Origin: Isoetes taiwanensis
Taxonomy: Eukaryota; Streptophyta; Lycopodiopsida; Isoetales; Isoetaceae
Assembly: GCA_021234155.1 (NCBI GenBank)
Contig: JAJEKV010000067.1
Span: forward strand, 2,462,091 to 2,526,090
Direction: 5' to 3'
Length of the DNA stretch: 64,000 nucleotides
Shown: piece after piece, positions 58,150 to 64,000 of the stretch
Position numbering within the stretch: the stretch's first letter is position 1
Layout: each line of letters opens with the position of its first letter
Made by a program: the position numbers and the translations under genes
The notes under the pieces: generated by a model
The model's database searches: none
Told to the model about the DNA's origin: nothing
What the model saw: only the letters and a program-made list of their open reading frames with translations

Positions 58150-59570
58150 GTTAGAGTTGACGTCACCTGCCACGTGGCTTCAATAGGGTGCTTCAGTGTG
58201 GCAGGTGCCCAATAGGTTAAGGCCACGTGGAAAATAGTCTTAAACTAAGGTTGGCTAAATTATATGAATAACTCAGTCATGCCCCATATTGCCACTAATC
58301 TATGGTATACAAGGCTATGGAGACAGACTTGTATAGTGAGGGACCTAGAAATATACGTATTTATGGCATATATTTCCTTGGAATGTCATAAGTGGTGAGG
58401 AATGACCACGAGCTAATGGGAGGATAAGTAGCCTGTAGGTGCAGTTGGACCAATTGTAGAAGAGTATGCAAGTGGCTGGGAGGCATTCATTGTCATGGGG
58501 ACTGAAGCAGCGGAATAGGAAGAAGTTTTTATATGGGAAGGGTATATTTGGCACTGACAAAACTGTTTGTACAAGTATAGCATGTGTGCAAAACTTTAAA
58601 ACCTTTTGGGCGGAGTTTTTTTTAGTAGAAAGAGTGTCCACAATGGGGGTTTCTTCTGACCCTCTGCACACCATAAATAATATGCCCCTGAGATGAAATC
58701 TACGAAGGAACTTTGTTGTTGCAGGCACTCAATGATGTGGCAATTATGAAGGGTCAAAAACTTAGAGCATCCATGCTTTTGATTATAAAGCAATGCATGG
58801 CTATAGAATGTCTTAATATGAAGGACACTTTCTTATGCCCCACCTCTGGTAGTACAAATACGCAAATGATTCTCATCTCAATGAAGGTTAGCATAACAAG
58901 TTAAGAATCAATTGCATATCAAGTATCAAACACGATGCTGCATCAAAGAGGCGACGACTTTGGATAATGAAGTGCTTTGTCATGTTTCTCTGTGCAAGGG
59001 GTCCCAACAATAATGGTTCTTGGATCCATTGGTATTGGCGAATCCATGTTGCAAAACACATGTGCTGACAAAAAGGCACAAACATACAACAATTAAAAAA
59101 TGGGCATGCAACCTTCTATTCAATATTGGAATGCGTGGTGCCAATCAGTTCACGAGGGCATGCAAAAGGACTTTGCTGGACAATTAGAATGCACGATCGA
59201 GATGGAAGGTTGCTTGACAGGAATAAACTTAATATACAGCCAGATTGAGGTGGATGAAAGGTTGGTTGACAAATACTAATTTAGAATACAACCAGGTACA
59301 CCTACAGGTTTTGAAGAATTCAACCCCAAGTGAAATGTTGGGGAGTTGTTGCTGAAACATCATGTTCGAGAAGGAGACGAGCGCAAGATGACAAGGCTGT
59401 AAGACTTCACATGAGGGTGATTTGAATTTTGGAACTGGACCCTTACTTGTGGGCAAGCCTTATATTTTATCACAATTAAAAGATGGCTAGGCAAAATACT
59501 TATGCCCCACCTGGGTTGAAGGGATCAACATAGGAAGGCAGGAACCATATGCATACAATATCATTTTTTT
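58150..59570. other. Unannotated DNA
   Basis: Open frames of up to 127 codons (58345-58728, minus) lack recognisable domains. No transposon ends seen. Confidence 0.35.
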
Positions 59571-59575
59571 TTAAG

Positions 59576-59745
59576 GAACCAAAGCCATGGACATTTAATT
59601 TGCATACATTGAAAAATGAGAACCATGGACTTTTAATTTGAATTGAATTGGCTTCTAGGACATGCATTTTCGATGTAACACAAAACCATAGACATTTAAT
59701 TTGCATAGAAAAATTAGAACCATGGACATTTAATTTGTATACAAT
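59576..59745. repeat. ACCATGGACATTTAATTTGCATA repeats upstream of the ATL gene
   Basis: Four copies of about 23-28 bases near 59579, 59621, 59684 and 59718, with small changes, separated by 15-40 bases. Confidence 0.75.
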
Positions 59746-59792
59746 GGGACATAATATCGAGGATATAACGCTAAGTCGCGCTAATAGTTTAC

Positions 59793-59803
59793 TTTTATAT
59801 ATT
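59793..59803 (+). promoter_or_regulatory. TATA box of the ATL gene
   Basis: TTTTATATATT lies about 130 bp before the ATG at 59932, leaving a 5' UTR of roughly 100 bases. Position and sequence fit a plant core promoter. Confidence 0.5.
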
Positions 59804-59931
59804 CGCTCAATAAGTGGGACCTCTAGGCTATGGCAGCTCCGGCAGGTTTGATCCGAAGAAAAACCTGTTCGGTCTTGCACTGTATTGGCAATCCGGTATC
59901 TGATCTATGCATTAATTTTTCTTGATCTGCC

Positions 59932-61149
59932 ATGAGTGCGCCGGCTCCAGCTCCTTACATTTTTCCCGTGTTTCCAACAGATGAAACTAATTCCGGAGGA
60001 GATTATCCTGCTGCGTCATTTCGACCAAGCATTGCTGTGATAATCGGCGTTTTAACTACAATGTTTTCGCTTACGTTTTTGCTTTTGATTTATGCGAAGC
60101 ATTGCCGCAGAGCTTCTGGCTCAGGAGCGGGGATTTTTGGCTATGAAGGAACAGAGGTTGCGCATAATAATACTGCCTTGCCGCTGTTACCTGCCTGTTT
60201 TTCTGAAGATGGAGTATCAAAGGATGTTATTGATGCATTGCCTGTGTTTTCTTTCTCGGTTTTGAAAGGGGATAAGCATGGATTGGAATGTCCGGTTTGC
60301 TTAAGCAAATACGATGAACATGAAGTTCTGAGATTTTTGCCCAGATGCAAACACGCCTTTCATATTGAATGCGTCGGTAAGTATTTGCTTTCTCATTCTA
60401 CATGCCCCCTTTGTAGATGCAGCGTTTCTGTGAATGATTTGCCCCTTGTGGAAGAGATTTTTTCATCCAGTAGATCCATGAATCTTGATTTCTCAAATCC
60501 GGCGAGCCCCCGCAGAGCTTCTCTTGAAGATGTAGGGCTTCAAATCTTTATCCAGAGAGACGACCGCGGGAACTCTAAAAGATTAGGATCCAGCGGAAGA
60601 ATGGACAGAATGCTTCTCCATTTGCAAGATTCAGGGCCTCCTGCAGAAAATTCTATAGATGAAAATTCGAAAAGATTTGACCACAAGATTATATTTTCAG
60701 ACGTTTTGATGCAGCGCAGATGGAGTGATTTTGTAAAGACGGATGCTTTGTTTTTGACAAGTCAATCTTTGTTGACACCGGGTAATAGGGCTGTGCTTTC
60801 TGATTCAAAAGGGGGATCCTCTTCATTAGGCCATTCTAAGAGCAGATCTGCTAAAATAGCAAGATCAGGATCAGACAGATACCAGCCTTCTCTTCCTAAA
60901 TTAATTTTTTCACATTGCATACCTGATCCCAAAGATGCAGTTTTGGTCCAGAATCCAAGGTGCATGTCAGAAATTACAGGATTAGACAGAAGAAAAAAGG
61001 ACCCTTTCAGGCCAAAGCGTTTGGGTGATCAGAATGAAGAAGAGGACACAGAACAGACAAGGCAATGGACTGCCATAGCTAAAAAAACCCTAGGTCTGGT
61101 CACAGGGAAGGAAAAAAAGCAAGCAATCAGAGGTCCTGCAGCGGTTTGA
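59932..61149 (+). CDS. ATL-type RING-H2 E3 ubiquitin ligase, membrane-anchored
   Basis: Intact single exon of 405 codons, as usual for ATL genes. Residues 33-55 form one transmembrane helix (VIIGVLTTMFSLTFLLLIYA). Residues 94-109 are the GLD-type motif (GVSKDVIDALPVFSFS). Residues 120-161 are a RING-H2 with exact spacing C-x2-C-x15-C-x-H-x2-H-x2-C-x10-C-x2-C. The usual Trp after the sixth ligand (D-x-W-L) is Tyr here (GKYLLSHSTC), a change at a residue that helps bind E2 enzymes. The long Ser- and Arg-rich tail (about 245 residues) suggests the ATL12/13/41/42-like long subgroup. The protein should ubiquitinate membrane-associated targets; many ATLs act in stress and defence responses. Its target cannot be told. 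Confidence 0.93.
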   Translation: MSAPAPAPYIFPVFPTDETNSGGDYPAASFRPSIAVIIGVLTTMFSLTFLLLIYAKHCRRASGSGAGIFGYEGTEVAHNNTALPLLPACFSEDGVSKDVIDALPVFSFSVLKGDKHGLECPVCLSKYDEHEVLRFLPRCKHAFHIECVGKYLLSHSTCPLCRCSVSVNDLPLVEEIFSSSRSMNLDFSNPASPRRASLEDVGLQIFIQRDDRGNSKRLGSSGRMDRMLLHLQDSGPPAENSIDENSKRFDHKIIFSDVLMQRRWSDFVKTDALFLTSQSLLTPGNRAVLSDSKGGSSSLGHSKSRSAKIARSGSDRYQPSLPKLIFSHCIPDPKDAVLVQNPRCMSEITGLDRRKKDPFRPKRLGDQNEEEDTEQTRQWTAIAKKTLGLVTGKEKKQAIRGPAAV

Positions 61150-61752
61150 TTGCTGATTTATTGTTAGATGCAGTTAAGAACATGTGCTGAAAATTTTGTT
61201 CCTTTGCTGAAAGGAAGGTTGTACAGGGGTAAAACCAAACCAATATTACGTTTTACATTGAGAGCCTGATTATATTGCTTGTTTTTTATGAATCAGGTTG
61301 AAAATTTTGCACTTTTAGAAGCAGCAGCACAGGGAAAGGATAACTGAGACAAAAAGGAATCATGAATGGATGGTTCAAATCTAGGCAACAAGGCTACTTG
61401 TTTGGTTTGATTCTACAGCCTGTTTAATCTAAATCCTACTGCTTTCTACAGGATACAGATATCATATGACCAGTTGGGTTTGTTTTTGCATTAGCCGTTT
61501 TCTAACAGGCATATCAAAATGTGCTGTTTGTCTTTTTCTTGCCTGCTGCCATGTGCGTAGGTCCTATTCATTATTCATACGGATTGATCTAAAACCTCGT
61601 TTTTAAGAGGTTTGATTTTTTTTTATTATACGATGTCCTATGTAAAGAAGTAAAGTGATTGACGACTTTTTGAGCTCTGATTCCTATGCTATGCTAATTT
61701 CTATCTTGAAGGGGTTGCCTTTTTGCATCAACGTTTGGATGACGTTTTCCAT
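61150..61752. other. 3' flank of the ATL gene
   Basis: AT-rich, no open frame; contains the 3' UTR. No clear AATAAA signal identified. Confidence 0.4.
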
Positions 61753-61929
61753 CGCGGTAAATGTCGGACGCTGACATGTTATACCCAGCCTTAAATGGCA
61801 AAAAATCCGCTAAGTCCACAAAAACGCCGTGTAATTTTTTTTGGGCGTGGCTATAACATGTCAAACACACGGATATACCACGGATATGCTCGTGGGTATA
61901 ACATGTCAGTGTCTGATATTTACTGCGCT
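61753..61929. mobile_element. MITE, about 177 bp, 35-bp inverted ends
   Basis: CTGACATGTTATACCCA at the left pairs with TGGGTATAACATGTCAG at the right. Outer parts (GCGGTAAATGTCGGACG against ATATTTACTGCGC) match less well. A related GGGCGT-containing word appears again near 62030-62090. No target duplication is evident. Confidence 0.7.
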
Positions 61930-62339
61930 CCCGTTTTCTGAAGTTTTGATTTCCTATAAGTTTGTCATGTTTTGAATTGACACTTTAGTTAGGCCAATGA
62001 TTAAAAAGTCCGCTAGCGTCTTTGGTTGACCAATGGGCGTTCTGGTAAATTTCAAACTTCTTTTGGGCTTTTTTGGGCGTGTGATCGTGCATCAAGAGAA
62101 TATACTAGCGGATATATCATATCTTGAAACCTTGGCCATAGACCCAAAAAGAAGATGGGGTCAAACACGTCACACTATGATTATGCAACCATAGCCACGA
62201 AGTCAAGATAATCCAATGTATCAAATTATACTTCTGTCATTAGAGATCAATTTAAAGTTTGCTGCAAAAAGAAGATGTCCTCCATGAAGTGTTTTCATTC
62301 CTTTAGCACTTTACAACAGCAGTGCATGTATGCAAACGA
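61930..62339. other. Unannotated DNA
   Basis: No coding signal; scattered words shared with the MITE (TTTTGGGCGTG, GCGGATAT). Confidence 0.35.
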
Positions 62340-62480
62340 CATACATTCACATTAAAAAAATATGAAGCTATGATACAGCGAACTCTGAACTCTGCGACAG
62401 GATTTTTGCATACATTGACATTAAAAAAACATGAAGCTTTGATAGAGTGAAACATGAAGGCCTGAGCTCTGCCACATGAT
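62340..62480. repeat. Imperfect tandem duplication, about 72-bp unit
   Basis: CATACATTGACATTAAAAAA...ATGAAGCTTTGAT...GAGCTCTGCCACA follows a first copy with the same order of words and about 15% change. Confidence 0.65.
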
Positions 62481-62585
62481 TTACAACAGTGCAACACTCC
62501 CAATGAAGGAGGCAACACATGCGTCAACAATGCCCATCGAACTGCTCCTCAGAAGTTCGTCAGCCAGCCTCTTAGAAGAGCAATG

Positions 62586-62610
62586 TAATAACCGTTTGCT
62601 TAAAATTACT
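62586..62610. repeat. Inverted repeat, left partner (right at 63704-63728)
   Basis: GTAATAACCGTTTGCTTAAA recurs inverted at 63704-63728 with one base missing, enclosing 1.1 kb. The enclosed DNA has only short frames. Confidence 0.6.
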
Positions 62611-63500
62611 GTGTTTTCTGGCTATTTTTATAGGGCGTAACATTTCCTCCACTTTTTGCGGAGCGGCGCCGCTATCCCCTGTTTCTTGTTTCTTGTTGTG
62701 CAGAGCTGTACTTTGCTGTGCGCTGCCACAAGCCGACTTCTGCAATAGGTTTGCAACAGGCTGCACAGAAGGATCGGAATAGTTTGATCTAAATAGTTTC
62801 ATGCACAGAAGGATCGAAATGGAAAGAAGGGCCAGAGCATCGAAATATCTTTGGATCAGAATCGGTTTTGGTAAATGGATCAGAATCCCGTGGCGGCTTT
62901 AAGCTTTAATCTGTTTATTGCAGAACTAGTTTGAGTTAGTTACCATTCTTTTTTTTAATTCTTCGTCTATTCTTATTGTGTTTCTCCAGCTGCATATTTT
63001 CAGGAATCTGCCTTCAAGAAACCCTGAAAAGGAGAGAGAATTACTTTCTGGGCTTTCAACTTGTTGCTGCAATAATAGCAGCTCGGCTTCAACAGCTGGG
63101 ATCCCTTTTTGGAAAACAACCCCTTCCAGTAGGGCATTTGTTTGCTCAGTATTATGGAGTGTTTCAGAGATTTCCCTTGTTCTTGACATTTTTCCTCTGA
63201 TTTCGTGGATTTTGTGCTTATCTAGCTGTTCTCGCGTGTTTTTTGACCGGAGTTTGCCTCCCTAACTTTTAGGGATCCGAAATTTTGCTGTGCATAACAT
63301 AAGTATTGATGCAGATCTCTCTGTGAAATGAAATATACATAAGCTCGATTTGGTTCTTGACGCAGACCCTTACCCCTAAATGCTGGCAGGAGCTTTAATC
63401 TTCACGGTTGCAAGATCTTCTTCACAAATTCCCTGAGAATGACAGAGCTCTTCTTCAGAAACGTTAGATGAATGCCCACAGCGGCTCCATTTGATACCAA
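62611..63500. other. Spacer within the 1.1-kb inverted repeat
   Basis: Overlapping short frames at 62926-63265 on both strands have no domain. A fragment GGGCGTAACATTTCC with GCGGAGCGGCGCCGC near 62633-62670 resembles the hairpin at 63756-63869. Confidence 0.35.
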
Positions 63501-63504
63501 AGGT

Positions 63505-63655
63505 CTTATCTTCATCTTCGCCACAGCTTCTCGCCCTGTCTGCCATAGCTTCTCCTTTCTGCCATAGCTTCTCCTAGCCTGCCATAGCTTCTGCCCTGCC
63601 GTAGCTTCTCGCTATATCAACCCTAGCTTCTCCTTTCTGCCATTGCTTCTACGCC
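63505..63655. repeat. Minisatellite, CTGCCATAGCTTCTCC-like units
   Basis: About eight degenerate units of 16-22 bases built around CATAGCTTCTC(C/G). Confidence 0.8.
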
Positions 63656-63755
63656 ATCGCCGCTGAGACGAATTTTCAAAGTGCCACGTGGCAAATTACT
63701 AATGGACGTAATTTTAGCAAACGGTTATTACGTCCTGTAATTTCCACCACTCGGG

Positions 63756-63869
63756 CATTACGCCCGTAAAGTCCTGGCGGCTCCGCCAAACTCAGCGGCG
63801 CACTCGCGGCTCCGCCGCTCGTGCGCCGCCTCGTTTGGCGGAGCCGCCAGGACTTTACAGGGCGTAATG
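63756..63869. repeat. GC-rich 114-bp hairpin
   Basis: CATTACGCCC(T)GTAAAGTCC...GGCGGCTCCGCCAAAC pairs with its inverted copy, 36 of 37 positions plus an inner GCGGCGCAC stem; the loop GCGGCTCCGCCGC folds on itself. GTAATTTCC words outside extend the symmetry to about 63738 and 63890. Strongly CpG-rich in an AT-rich setting; probably a MITE. Confidence 0.85.
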
Positions 63870-63890
63870 GCCCTCCTAATGGAAATTACC

Positions 63891-64000
63891 TAGTACATAA
63901 TGGAATCAACATGAGTCACAAAGGAGGGCCACATTGAGGCACTAGAAGAATAAGAAAATGGATTCAATCTCAGTAGGTAGTATAGGAATCCCCAGTGAGA
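63891..64000. other. Window end, nothing recognised
   Basis: Short stretch with no feature. Confidence 0.4.

Noticed and set aside
58345-58728. 127-codon minus frame
   Set aside because: No domain, low-complexity hydrophobic composition, and no splice or promoter context.

Overview
This is a nuclear window from a land plant with a large, repeat-rich genome. It holds plant-only gene families (ATL-type RING-H2, F-box/kelch, and fragments resembling GH3, plant RDR and SUVR5), plant-type Ty3/Gypsy and hAT transposons, and spliceosomal intron boundaries. The LINE family, with pentamer (TTCTA)n tails, is a kind I associate with seed-free plants such as ferns, but the sequence alone does not fix the species. 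Only two genes look intact: a single-exon F-box/kelch gene (5612-6904, minus) and an ATL-type RING-H2 E3 ligase gene (59932-61149, plus). Both belong to the ubiquitin system, but they lie 53 kb apart and nothing links them functionally.

Layout. 1-5.6 kb: a hexamer microsatellite, a degraded transposon-like ORF, direct repeats, and two very strong hairpins. 5.6-7.1 kb: the F-box gene. 7,393-16,676: a structurally complete Ty3/Gypsy element with two about 1.9-kb LTRs and a CTCCC target duplication. Its domain order is unusual: a complete RNase H sits upstream of the reverse transcriptase, and a second, decayed RNase H lies downstream. 19.5-22.05 kb: a 5'-truncated LINE, a tRNA-like SINE unit and a foldback element.

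22,203-32,912: a 10.7-kb hAT-like element. It is bounded by an 18-bp terminal inverted repeat that starts CRGGG and by a perfect 8-bp duplication, GAGCTACT. GCGTCTG-rich arrays lie near both ends. Inside are a decayed BED/DUF659/hAT-dimerisation transposase (plus strand), nested foldback repeats, and minus-strand cargo that includes a RING-like protein and a protein-kinase-like protein.

33.1-34.8 kb: interleaved exons of an RDR-like and a GH3/JAR1-like gene. 35-36 kb: tandem SINE-like units. 37.2-41.2 kb, 44.4-45.7 kb and 50.3-57.8 kb: three copies of one LINE family. The third is split by a 2.7-kb solo LTR (53,120-55,811, GCCAT duplication). 46.4-48.6 kb: a SUVR5-like histone methyltransferase pseudogene (minus) and two correctly spliced exons of a fructosamine-3-kinase-like gene (plus). 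A MITE lies directly against the splice acceptor of the first of those two exons.

59.9-61.15 kb: the ATL gene. The last 2.8 kb hold MITEs, a minisatellite and a GC-rich 114-bp hairpin. Most coding content is relict, with frameshifts and stops, so the window is best read as heterochromatic, transposon-dominated DNA with two live gene islands.
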